Below, piece by piece: positions 20,989 through 31,506 of a DNA stretch of 64,000 nucleotides; the first letter of the stretch is position 1; the number at the start of each line of letters is the position of its first letter. Source of the DNA: Albugo candida (Eukaryota > Oomycota > Peronosporomycetes > Albuginales); assembly GCA_040437565.1 (NCBI GenBank), contig JBDOQK010000003.1:806001-870000 (forward strand). The letters are read 5' to 3'. The translations under genes were made by a program, and so were the position numbers. Under the pieces are notes generated by a model. That model was not told where the DNA came from and ran no database searches. It saw nothing but the letters and a program-made list of their open reading frames with translations.

Positions 20989-23900
20989 TCAAAATGCCAT
21001 TCTAAAGGTAGTCGGTGGAATGATATTGGCCACTTGACACCTCTCCGACTTTGAATAACGCTTTTTGATCACGGTGAGATTATTGGATGGTGACGAAGAA
21101 TACAACACTTTCAATTCAGCCATACATTCCCGTAAATCTGACCACTTGTACATTGTGGCATCAGCCAGTTCTTTCGTCTGTTTGGAAAATACGTTAGATT
21201 TAGTAACTTTTCGAATGACAAATAAATACCATTGGGAATCCTTCAATTGTGTACAAAGCCAGCGATAAGCAGCAAGTTGCGACCACAGAAGGATAATACT
21301 TGAGCATTTGATATTCCTGCAATGCTAATTCCAACAAATAGTGCGCCAACATTGACGTTTTCATACTCACCGGAGGGATCATTCGCTCGTAAACATTGAG
21401 GAAGTCCAGTGCTACAGAGAATAGCTTAGTAAACGAGAAGGAATCGAAGCTGGGCAAACTGTACCAGTTGGTACTGCCAGCGTGAAATTGAGTGCGTTTA
21501 ACAATTTCTCCTCCATCTTCAACACCTCGGTGGATGTGTACACATTATCTGCACACATGGCCAAATCCTCGACTCCAATATATGACACATCTTCACATTT
21601 TGATGCTACGTGAAGACATGTAGCGCCTAAGAGCTGGAATCGGGTCTTCTTGACCATGACGATATTGAGAAAGCGATCAGTATAATTGACGGCCAGAAAG
21701 GCTGTGCGTAGACACATCTCAAAGACATCAACGACTGAAGGTATAGAACTTAGCAACGATATACCATCCACGAAACTATCACTCGTACCTTCGATCAGCC
21801 AGTCCACCAGCATTGATCGATGTGTCGGTCTTAAAGTTTTCTGACGACTGCACATCCCAACGAGTTAGTCAATATCAAGTTTTATACGGAGCAGAGCTTA
21901 AATCACCTGAGATAGTCAAACCGTCGCCAAATGTCCGTTTCTGTTTGCCTTAGATACGCATGGAATAAGATGACATGCTCTGGAGGTATTCCGGGTTTTC
22001 CATCGGTCAAGCAGTACTGTATATCTCTTAGCGATATGGAAGGGATCAAAGACTGCGGAAACGCGTCATGCTGGGCAAAGTACGGATGCCGAAGAGCGTC
22101 CTCCGCAGTTATACGCTGCTCGGGGTTGTATATAAGCATCTTAGACAAAAGGTCGAGACCAAGATCAGATACTCCAGAAAATAATCGTCTTAACGGTCTT
22201 CGTTTCCAGTTGGGAAATGTGAAGTGATAATTTGGCAAAGACGTGAATCCAGGCCAGGTGCCAGAGTTTGGAGTCGACAACTTACTAAATATCTGGAAAA
22301 GCTGATCAATCTCTGATATCCCCGTGAAAAATGGTTTGCCCAGAATCATCTCAGCGAATATGCAGCCAACAGACCAGATGTCCACAGCTGATGAGTATCC
22401 TCTAACACCCATCAATATCTCTGGCGGCCTGTACCAAAGCGTCACAACCTCCATTGTGTACTCTCGTTTGGGTATGCCTGTAGCACGAACAAGAGCAAAA
22501 TCTGATACTTGCAGCACGGCATCGTCTATAAATTCACATTAGAGCTGCATAGATACATTCTGTTTTAGTTGTTATACCTAGCGAGATCGGATCTGTTGTG
22601 TCTATCAAAAGATGCTTTGGCTTGAGATTTCGATGCAGTACTCCCCTTCTGTGACAATAAGCTATTGCGTCCAGTATCTGATGCAAAAGTCGACGAATCT
22701 ACGGTGATACATCATAAGAATAGGGCATGACTTTTGCATGTGACTGTAATGGATCGTACCACTTTCTCGGAGAGCACACGACCACCATTTGGATCTCCAG
22801 TCGGATTGATAATACCATGCAACGTTCGATCCACGTACGGGAAGAACACATAAAGTTCATCCTTTGCAAGACTGATCATCTCAATAGATGCGATATTACT
22901 ATGCTGAAAGCCCCGGAGAACAGCCAATTCTCGTAGCATATAATAAGGTACGCCTTCTCCCTAATACATCATACTTGCTGAGTAAAGACGAGCATTAGAA
23001 GTTTGTGATTAAGTACCTTTGGAAATACGCGAGCTTTCTTCATCGCTAATATTTTGCCTGTCGAACGCTGATAGCATTTGAAACAAGTTCCTTCCGTTCC
23101 TTTGTTTTTCATCCCGAGATTCTGAAAGTTTAGCCAATTCACACTTCCGTCACTATTCAGACTAGGAAGATCTCGACACAGCGATTGACTGCTCGTGATG
23201 GTTCGCCACTTTCTTGAAACCTGACCCAGAATGGGAAGATTCTCTGCGGACACCAGAAATGAAAAGACATGAAGGATCATATCGGACGGCTGCATGTCGA
23301 TATGTTCCTTGTTCTTCAAAACTCCTCCAGCGGGGAATTGCTGCAGGCTTGACTCTGAGAATGCCTCACTATCGTCTTCGTCATGTGCTGCTGGTGAAGC
23401 GATTAAAATCTCACGTCGAACCAATTTATTGGCACGATGCTCCACAGCTCGGTCAGATGGATCAATGGAGAATCCTTCTTCACCAGGTTCTTGATTGTGC
23501 ACGTGTTCACGCGCGTACGCCACATAGGAGGTCTCCGAGCTGTCCTCTTTACTTCTTGTAAGCTTCCTTTTACCCAAAGCTACAACAAAATCGTCAGGAA
23601 TCTATGAATGACTTGGCCAAGTACCCACCGGCAGTAGAGCCATTTGAGCTGCCATATCTCCTTTCCTGGCCTTGTATGTCGCTAATGCTTCTCGAACGTG
23701 GAGTTCCTCCTAGCTCCACCAATAAAGTGTCGGTCGAATTAGGCACAAATGTTGATGCTTCCCAGTTCGCTTGTCCATGATCGAGTGCCCTAATACCATT
23801 GGGATTCGAAGACTTGGCCTGTCGCCTTTTTTTGTACGGAGTTGTTTCGACGACGTTTAACAGATCTCGAACGCTGTTTCCTCTCTGTGGCTCGGACGCG

Positions 23901-24019
23901 CGCGAATTTTCTTCCGTTTGTACATTGGCATTACTGAGTACATTTGCTGTTGAGTCACGCTGATCCATTTCATCGGAATCGACTGAAACCCGCTCTCTTT
24001 CTGCGGAATTTCCTTCCAT
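20989..24019 (-). CDS. F-box / CDK-like (probable pseudokinase) / cyclin fusion protein
   Basis: Nine exons join in frame into 864 aa: 24019-23629, 23579-23017, 22960-22760, 22698-22578, 22525-21907, 21847-21789, 21734-21465, 21411-21230, 21177-20989. All junctions are GT-AG; introns are about 49-61 nt. Domains: low-complexity N-terminus; F-box about 226-265 (MQPSDMILHVFSFL); CDK-type kinase about 282-580; cyclin fold about 620-850 (HRSMLVDWLIEVVDVF, AVNYTDRFLN). The kinase keeps the ATP lysine (K311), a PSTAIRE-like helix (PYYMLRE, 323-329) and the T-loop Thr449. However, HRD reads HRN (407-409), the metal-binding Asn is His414, and DFG reads DFA (434-436). Catalysis is therefore doubtful. 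Inference: a self-contained CDK/cyclin module that could be tethered to an SCF ubiquitin ligase. The kinase-cyclin junction is an ordinary 59-nt intron (21906-21848), so separate genes are unlikely. There is no stop or new start between the domains. Confidence 0.88.
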
Positions 24020-24858
24020 TTGAACTAAGAAATTTCCTTTGGAGTGGAAGCTAAACGACAATCTTCAACCCCGCACCAAATCAATGTGATGTGACCACAC
24101 AATAAGTGTCGTGAAGTACCCACTTTGTATGCGATGATTGAATAAGTTATCAGTCAAATTAAGGACACGATGACGTGATCACTGCTAACACTGATGTAAA
24201 TGCGTTGTAGATGCTTCTCCCTTCTAGTCTAACACGATGTCTGAATGCTGTCGACAGTCTTGTAATATGATTTTGGGGTTTTCTTCTCTCCACAAGCCTC
24301 TCCCTTATACTTATACGTGTAATATACAGTTCTATACGGTAATCTGATTCCAGTTACCGTCTCTGATTCTAGCGATGCAATCGAAAGGAAAGCATTTGCG
24401 CTGTCGCATTTGCGGAGGTTTTGGGCTCGGTTTGGTTCGTAACGTTGAGAAAATCTGTACACATTGCGCTCGGTGATGCACACTTGCGTATTTTTCATAT
24501 AAAATCCATTGACGCACTGACTATAGAGAAACAAAAGCATTTTTNNNNNNNNNNNNNNNNNNNNNNNNNNNNNNNNNNNNNNNNNNNNNNNNNNNNNNNN
24601 NNNNNNNNNNNNNNNNNNNNNNNNNNNNNNNNNNNNNNNNNNNNAAGGACACGATGACGTGATCACTGCTAACACTGATGTAAATGCGTTGTAGATGCTT
24701 CTCCCTTCTAGTCTAACACGATGTCTGAATGCTGTCGACAGTCTTGTAATATGATTTTGGGGTTTTCTTCTCTCCACAAGCCTCTCCCTTATACTTATAC
24801 GTGTAATATACAGTTCTATACGGTAATCTGATTCCAGTTACCGTCTCTGATTCTAGCG
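24020..24858. other. Divergent intergenic region containing a duplicated contig end
   Basis: Lies between the fusion gene (minus) and the FKBP gene (plus). The real spacer is 24020-24374, because 24161-24544 is repeated after the N run. The first copy (24375-24472) therefore also contains FKBP exon 1 and the beginning of exon 2 up to the gap. No further gene is seen. Confidence 0.7.
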
Positions 24859-25028
24859 ATGCAATCGAAAGGAAAGCATTTGCGCTGTCGCATTTGCGGA
24901 GGTTTTGGGCTCGGTTTGGTTCGTAACGTTGAGAAAATCTGTACACATTGCGCTCGGTGATGCACACTTGCGTATTTTTCATATAAAATCCATTGACGCA
25001 CTGACTATAGAGAAACAAAAGCATTTTT
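24161..25028 (+). repeat. 384-bp direct duplication flanking a 100-N gap (24545-24644)
   Basis: 24161-24544 and 24645-25028 read the same, with exactly 100 N between them. The repeat ends at the gap on one side and begins at it on the other, the pattern of two overlapping contig ends scaffolded without merging. It duplicates the FKBP promoter and first exon on paper only. Confidence 0.88.
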
Positions 25029-26800
25029 TGACCCCGAAAAATGCAAGTTTTGCAGCGAACAAGGCTTTTATGATATATCTCCGGATGCTGACGGAAAGAT
25101 CCTAAAAAAGGTTGTAGGCGAAGATATTTAGAATGTTACATGACACCAAAGGCTGTAGATTGTCCGCGAAGGCGACAGAAGCGCAAAATGGATCGAGGAA
25201 GGATGCCCCACTTTTGGTCAGTCGACACGCTCTGTTTCTCCAGCACAAGGGTTGACAGGATCTTATCAGTGCAATATATTGGACGCTTGATGGATGGCTC
25301 AATATTTGATACAACGTAATCCGATAAAGCGATGGGATTGACTGCGATGCTTATGTTGTGTTGATGGAATCAGACGTGATGTTGTGGACGGAAAGCATGT
25401 GGGAGGCACTGATGATGAATTTGAATTCCAAATTGGACGAGGTTTGCGTTGTACAGTCCTGCGTTTCGATGCTGAGTATTTATTACAGGCAAAGTCATTA
25501 AAGGATGGGATATCGGTGTTATTTCCATGAAGCTTGGAGAGATGGCTCGATTCATCATCAAGCCCGAGTACGCTTATGGATCACAAGGATGTGCCCCAAA
25601 AGTATAAATTGCGCGGTACTGATTTGGTAGAAGATACCTTTTCCTTCTTTGGATAGATCGAGCCGGATGAGACTCTGGATTTTGAGATCGAACTGGTTCG
25701 ATTTGGAGTATGTGACTCTGATTGTGGCTGTACCCAATCGCGTTATTGATAGCTGAATTACTAGGATCCCTTGCCTCGATTCCCAACTCCTGCGGAGCTC
25801 GCTGAAACCAGGAAGCAACAGCACGAAGAAAACAAGAAAATGCTGGAGGAGAATCCTCCTCCAACTGTCGGTATGATCCCATCACATATGCAAAAACCAT
25901 CAACTAACGCCCAGGAACCCAGACGAGCGCGTACGGCTTGCCACGGAAGAAAAGCAGAAAGGAAATTCTTGCATAGCCGAAAAGGATTATGAAGCCGCTC
26001 AAAAGCATTACGATTCAGTAAGACCATTTGCATGAGAGTATACAGAGTATAAGCGAACCACGATGGATGTTGTCAGGGCTTTGTAAACATATTCTACGCC
26101 AAGGACGAATGGGATCAGCTGCTATCCGAACAAGATCGTGCCGAAATCAATCAGATAAAGGTGCGTTATTTCGCTTCAATCAAAGTCTGATTGTGTGACG
26201 AGCGCAAGCTTTTAGCTGCTTTTGTATCTGAATCGCGGACTCTGCAAGCTCAAATTGAACAAGATCGAGGACGCATTATGGGATTGTGATCAAGTTGCGT
26301 TGTAGCATTGATTTGGCTCCAGAATTCTAATGAGCTTGTTGCTATGTGCACTACGGAAGGCTATCTCTCTGGATGCTACAGCTAGCAAAGCCCATTTTCG
26401 ACGTGGATTGGTTTACACCGAAAAACTCAAACAAGAATTCGAGAAAGAGCGGAATGGGCAGTTTTGGGTCATTGATAAAGGCGTCAAGTATGCAAAGGAG
26501 GCCCAAGAAAGCTTCAGAAAAGCTTCAGAGCTTTGCTCTAATGCAGATGCTGGTATCGCTCGCGGAATGCTCGAGCTTGAACGTCAAAAGGTGGAAATAT
26601 AATCCTTGTGATCGATGGCAACTGATTTCCGATTATAGGCTCAACTCCAAAGATACGCTTCCAAATACAAAGAAGACGAAAAGAGATTGTATAAGGAGCA
26701 GATATTCGATCGGATGGTAGCGAAGAATAAGAAGCTGCAGGAAGAGGAAGCAAAGCGAGCCATGGAGGATGTATTCAAGGATATGCCAGCTCTAGAATGA
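24859..26800 (+). CDS. FKBP-type peptidyl-prolyl isomerase with N-terminal CxxC zinc finger and TPR tail
   Basis: Thirteen small exons join in frame to 429 aa: 24859-24956, 25011-25110, 25159-25216, 25270-25315, 25374-25441, 25489-25601, 25657-25707, 25765-25870, 25923-26017, 26077-26160, 26216-26293, 26360-26590, 26639-26800. Residues about 1-50 hold three CxxC pairs ([16 protein letters not shown]), reminiscent of DnaJ-type fingers. The FKBP domain follows with its pocket residues ([24 protein letters not shown]), so isomerase activity is likely. C-terminal TPR-like helices start near [18 protein letters not shown] and continue through [14 protein letters not shown] and AHFRRGL, ending in a charged helix. 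TPR-FKBPs usually bind Hsp90 or Hsp70. The finger-FKBP-TPR order is unusual. Converges on SND1 with 53 bp between stops. Confidence 0.88.
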
Positions 26801-26853
26801 ATGGGAATTGCCAGATCTCATCAAACTCGATGTTTACGTAACTCGCGAATGAA

Positions 26854-29687
26854 TCAGTGTCCTTCATCATCTGATTCCACGTCACCATATCGCCACAGAC
26901 AGAGCCGATTCTTCTTTGCTGCTGCTTGAGCGGCTGTGAGATCGTCCAATACCGCTTGCTGGTAGGAAGCAGCATCACGCACAGACTTTCGATCGATTCG
27001 AATGACTCCGGCTTGCAACAGGACAGCAGAGATACTCTTGCCATTTTTGAACAAAGACACTTGCAGTCTACCCTGTTCGTCTCGTCCATGAACGCTCGCC
27101 GACAAAGTGTGTCCCCATGCGGTATCGGCAAGCATGGTGGCGGCCTCATGACCAAATTCTTCGGTCACTGGCATCGATTTGACAAACCCAAACACGCATT
27201 CTTTGGCTTGCGGTGGAAAGTGCATCACAGTGGAATCCAAAGGCCGAAGACGATTCACCGGCAACACATCGACATTTCCGTAATCAATGTAGCGAACTCG
27301 GACCTTTCCATCCGGCAATGAAGATTCGACTTTTGCCCGATTCCAAACTTGACCGCTTTCGTCGGTGAATAGCGCAGCGCAAATGGTATTTTTTCGAACT
27401 TCAAATGTCTTCCCGCTGACGCCATTCAAACGGGTGAATTCACCCAACTTTTCTTCGATTGTGGCACAGGTTCGAGAAGAGAGATCCTGGATGTAAAAGT
27501 GAGTCCCATTTGCAATTTCGGAGATCTTCACGCGAGGAAGCGTGTCGTCAGCTGTTTTTGTCACTTGAATTAGGGCCAGCTTTTTCGAGACTTCAGCATC
27601 AGCGGAGCTCCAGTAGTTTTTCTTGCTTTGTTGAGCAGAATCTTCGGCACGTTTCAATTGAGCTGCCGTGCCTGTGCGCTCCACAGAGAACGCATCGATC
27701 CAAGCGAGTCCTTCGTTCAGAAGCATACACCCAAAATTACTGCGTTCCGTCTTATTGGAATCAGTGTAAAGCGGTCCAAACGCATTTCCCCCACGATCCA
27801 TGTCTTCAATCTCGACAGTCACCGACCGCTGTAAAATGGTTCGCTTTGTGTACAATTTGGCTTGCTCTCCAAAAGGCTCTGCCTGAGCTGTCACGACACC
27901 CTGGCCGCCGTATCGAGTGGGTTGTGGGCATTTGATACCCGCTATCACAAAATTAACCATACAATTCTCTTTCGGGACAAACAGCTTGACGCGTGTACCG
28001 CTGTACACATATTCGACCACAGCGCGGAGTGTTTTCTCTCGGGATAAAAATGGAAGATATTGCTTTGCTTTCACAGAATCGAAGCATAAGTCGGTGTATC
28101 GCTGTCCAGTGACTACTTCTTTTCCAGAGTAAATTCCTTTTTTCTTCGTTTGTGCTGAGCCTTCCGCCGCGATCAGATCGTCATAATACGCGGATTTCTC
28201 ATCTTCCGGTCGGTGTCGAACCACTTCAGCGAAGCCAGCAGATACGACTTCAGACGCCACATTGGCCAGATTGGAGGTCGTATTCTCCACGTTTTTCTTC
28301 TTACTATCCATTAGAAACACTGACGCGTATGTCATGAGCGCATTGTCATTAAGCATTGGATTCTTCTTCTCATAATCGACTTCGACTTTGACTTTTCTCC
28401 CGATGCAAAAATGTCGGACAAACTCTTTGGATTCGATTGCGTAAGGAGCATTGCTTTCTTGTCGTTTGGCATTTCCGAGTCGAGGAGCACGAATGGAAGA
28501 CAGATAAAGTCGCTTTTCGACTGATTTCTCGTCAACAAACACCACGATACAATCTCCACTGACAACTTCGATCACCGTTCCATTGAAATTTTGATCACAT
28601 TGAAGTGCGGGTGGCTGATAATCTCTCCATACACGCAATTTGGCCGATTTCGCCTCTTTTTCAGCGCTTCGCATGGTGGCACGGACAGCGTAGCTTGTGT
28701 ATTGACTGCTCCAATCCACCATCCGCGCATAGCCATTGCGAAGTAATTCCACACTGATATTTCTTCCCGACGGATGCACCACACTGCCATAGAAATTGCC
28801 AAATTTGTCAACTCCTTGCAATTTAACTTCCACATTACGGTGTAAGAGACGCATTTCGGTAAAGTGTTTAGCTTCTCTGGCAAATGGAGCTGGTTGTACG
28901 ACTGTTGTACCTTCTGCTCCTTTGTCTTTTGACGCGTTATCAGAGATTTCGTTATTGAGGGCGGGAGGAGTTGTTGCGTTCATCCGTGGGCACTGAACAC
29001 CTGCAAGTCCAAAATTGATCATTTGCATACTTGGTATCAGTAACACGCGCATAAACGCTCCTTCTCGGACATTATCGACCAATGCCGGAATCAACTTGTC
29101 CTTATTTTCCGCGAGAATCGATTCTGCATCCTCGACAGAGATATTCACCATCCATTTCACAGCTGCATACGGCCCAAATTCAGCTTCTTTCGTGTCATTT
29201 GGATCTTGATAAATTCCTCGTTTTTCAGCGATTGCTAACGCTTCCAATTGACGCAATTTGTCCAAATCGTACGTGAGACTCCCCTCATTGCCCTCCTGCT
29301 TCACTTTTGCGTATCCTCCCTGCACCATGAGCGTATTCAAATGCTCTTCTCCATCCGCATTTTGCAGCCAAACGGATCCGAAGTCGCGATTGATCACATT
29401 CACGTGATATTCGACTTTGAAGCGAACAGTTTTACCGATACACAGTTTGCGAAGAGATTCTCTGCTGGCCCACGCATACGGCTACAGAAAACTGTGTAAG
29501 AGCGGAGACACATCAAGTCATGAAGCTGTACCTCGTTCGTTTGATCCGATCCACGCGCTAATTTGGGAGCCTGTAGGGAGGATAGGGTGAGAGTGAGTTC
29601 AGGAGGAGGACCGGTCTTCGCGGATCCAACAAGAACAAGAGAGTCGCCCGATGTTACGGCTTTTACAGTAGCGGTTCCGGATGCCAT
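26854..29687 (-). CDS. SND1: Tudor-SN, staphylococcal nuclease domain-containing protein 1
   Basis: Two exons (29687-29532, 29481-26854) with a 49-nt intron give 927 aa, close to the 910 aa of human SND1. Four tandem SN-like OB-fold repeats are visible through repeated patterns (NINF/VNFVIAGIKCPQ-type strands, PFGEQAKLYTKRTI, GYAKVKQEG). A Tudor domain follows (RVRYIDYGNVDVLP, near residue 780) and then a partial fifth SN fold. The C-terminus is acidic (VESDDEGH). In other eukaryotes the protein acts in cytoplasmic RNA granules, stress response, splicing and cleavage of edited or small RNAs. The start ATG at 29687 (MASGTATVKAVTSGD) fits the family N-terminus. Confidence 0.95.
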
Positions 29688-30128
29688 TTTGATCGATTAT
29701 GAAAGTGTGAGGATTGTGTTCTGCCACGTAAGTGAGCGATTAATATTATGTGTGTACACTATGTTATGCAAAATGCATCGTAGACAAATGACATGGATCT
29801 TCATGCTCCTTCCAAATCGTTCATAGAAGATCGGTAGATACGACCGCGTTCAACAAAGCTGCATCATTCAGCGAGTGGAATGCGACATGATCGAATGTGT
29901 CTACATTAATCACAATTTTGTGAAAATATCCTTTACAGCGGTTGAACTGTTTCTGCAACCACCGCTCATCTCATGCAATTCGCGGTTATAAAATGACAGT
30001 TGCGACATAGGAAATGCTATTTCCAATCTCAAAAAAATTCGGTTTAGCTGAAACAGCTCAAGAATTCCGTTACCGAGTTCCTTTTGCGATGACACAAGTC
30101 ACAGCTTATTTTTCAACACGGACGAAAA
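29688..30128. other. Divergent intergenic region, no gene seen
   Basis: 441 bp between SND1 (minus) and the GH5 gene (plus). No long or conserved-looking frame begins with ATG here. It should contain both promoters; no recognisable box. Confidence 0.6.
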
Positions 30129-31403
30129 ATGGTATTTAACGGAAATCGCTTTTGGGCTTCATTGATTGTTTTTGTCATACTGATCGAATCAAAGCCGTCA
30201 CTTTGCTATTGCGAAGTCGAAAGTCAAAGTAGCTTTTACGACGATACAAACCAAGGCAGCAGTGAGACTTATGAAGCGGATTACTCTCATGTCAAATATG
30301 CTGTCCGGGATGGCATGATTCAAAGCAAAGGCGTCAATATCGGTGGATGGCTTGTGGCGGAGCACTGGATGACTTCTCAAGCGGATATATGGAAAGGTGT
30401 CAGCCCGAACGCCGTCGACCATGGCGAGTATCAAGCCCTGACGAATTTCACTGATACGAATGACTCTAGTTCTTTGCATGATCAATCGTTGACGCAATTT
30501 GATTGGCATCATAAAAACTTTATAACAGAGAAAGAAATCAAAAACATACACGAAGCAGGATTTAATACTGTTCGAGTTCCTGTCGGATATTGGATCGTTG
30601 GATTCGATGAACATGACAAAAGCGGAAGCGGGCAATGGAAAAAATATCCGTCCAACGAGTTGGTTTATCTTGACACACTGATCAAAAGCTGGGCTAAAAC
30701 ACATAATGTGTCGGTGATGATCAGTATGCACGCCGCGAAAGGATCTCAAAGTGGTGCGGAACATTCATCGCCTGAAATGTATGGTCAAGCTCTCTTTGGG
30801 CAATATCCTGAAAACATACAGTCCACACTCGACGCGGTTACCTTTCTGGCAGCACGATATAAAGACGAGGATGCGTTTCTTGGAATTGGACTTTTGAATG
30901 AACCAAGTGGCAGCACGACCAATCAAGTTTTATATCAGTACTATCAGGCCGCATATGATGCGATTCGCGTGAACGGCGGGAACGACTGTATCCTTACTGT
31001 TGCTCCTTTGCTATGGGAGCAGGGTCCAAAGCATCTGCTTGATTTGTTGCCTGGAAGCACAAATGTCTGGGTCGAATGGCACCGATATTTCATCTGGGGC
31101 TACGGAGATGATTCTGCCAATAAAATACTGACCGAAGCCATTGACGCATTTCGTAAAGACGCCGAAAAGTGGAATGAGCTCAGTGATAAAAAGTTATACA
31201 TTGGCGAATTTTCATTTGCAAATACGGGTCAATTCACTGACGTGGAAGGGCTGCGAAAATTTGCGGCGCAACAAATGGACGTGCTGAAGAATATCGTCGA
31301 AGGTGGATGGGCGTATTGGTCGTGGCGGACATACGGCGACGAAGAAGGTCTATCTCCTTGGTCGTGTCGAAATATGATTCGAAATGGCATTTTTCAGGTG
31401 TAA
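30129..31403 (+). CDS. Secreted GH5-family glucanase, exo-beta-1,3-glucanase type
   Basis: Single-exon 424-aa protein with an N-terminal hydrophobic signal sequence (about residues 8-27, FWASLIVFVILIES). Family GH5 landmarks: GVNIGGWLVAEHWM near the start of the barrel, GFNTVRVPVGYW, the acid/base glutamate in GLLNEPS (E258) and the nucleophile in YIGEFS (E360). GGWL and NTVRVPVGYW are typical of exo-1,3-beta-glucanases. Predicted role: trimming beta-1,3-glucan, either the organism's own wall during growth or host callose. The second option is inference. Several N-glycosylation sequons (e.g. NFT, NVS) fit secretion. Both catalytic residues are present, so the enzyme is likely active. Confidence 0.9.
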   Translation: MVFNGNRFWASLIVFVILIESKPSLCYCEVESQSSFYDDTNQGSSETYEADYSHVKYAVRDGMIQSKGVNIGGWLVAEHWMTSQADIWKGVSPNAVDHGEYQALTNFTDTNDSSSLHDQSLTQFDWHHKNFITEKEIKNIHEAGFNTVRVPVGYWIVGFDEHDKSGSGQWKKYPSNELVYLDTLIKSWAKTHNVSVMISMHAAKGSQSGAEHSSPEMYGQALFGQYPENIQSTLDAVTFLAARYKDEDAFLGIGLLNEPSGSTTNQVLYQYYQAAYDAIRVNGGNDCILTVAPLLWEQGPKHLLDLLPGSTNVWVEWHRYFIWGYGDDSANKILTEAIDAFRKDAEKWNELSDKKLYIGEFSFANTGQFTDVEGLRKFAAQQMDVLKNIVEGGWAYWSWRTYGDEEGLSPWSCRNMIRNGIFQV

Positions 31404-31506
31404 GCCGCAAGCTGTGAGCAGGGAATCATAAGAAGTAATGAAATGTCGTTTTTGTCGGTCTTACTCGCTGATTCTATTTATGTCTAATCGCTAATCGTTT
31501 TGTGTT

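Noticed and set aside
21412-22517. Separate cyclin and CDK genes read as two frames
   Set aside because: The frame stop after the kinase lies inside a GT-AG intron (21906-21848); splicing joins the domains in frame and there is no new start or promoter space.
24375-24472. A second small zinc-finger gene upstream of FKBP
   Set aside because: It is the duplicated copy of FKBP exon 1 on the other side of an N gap, not an independent gene.
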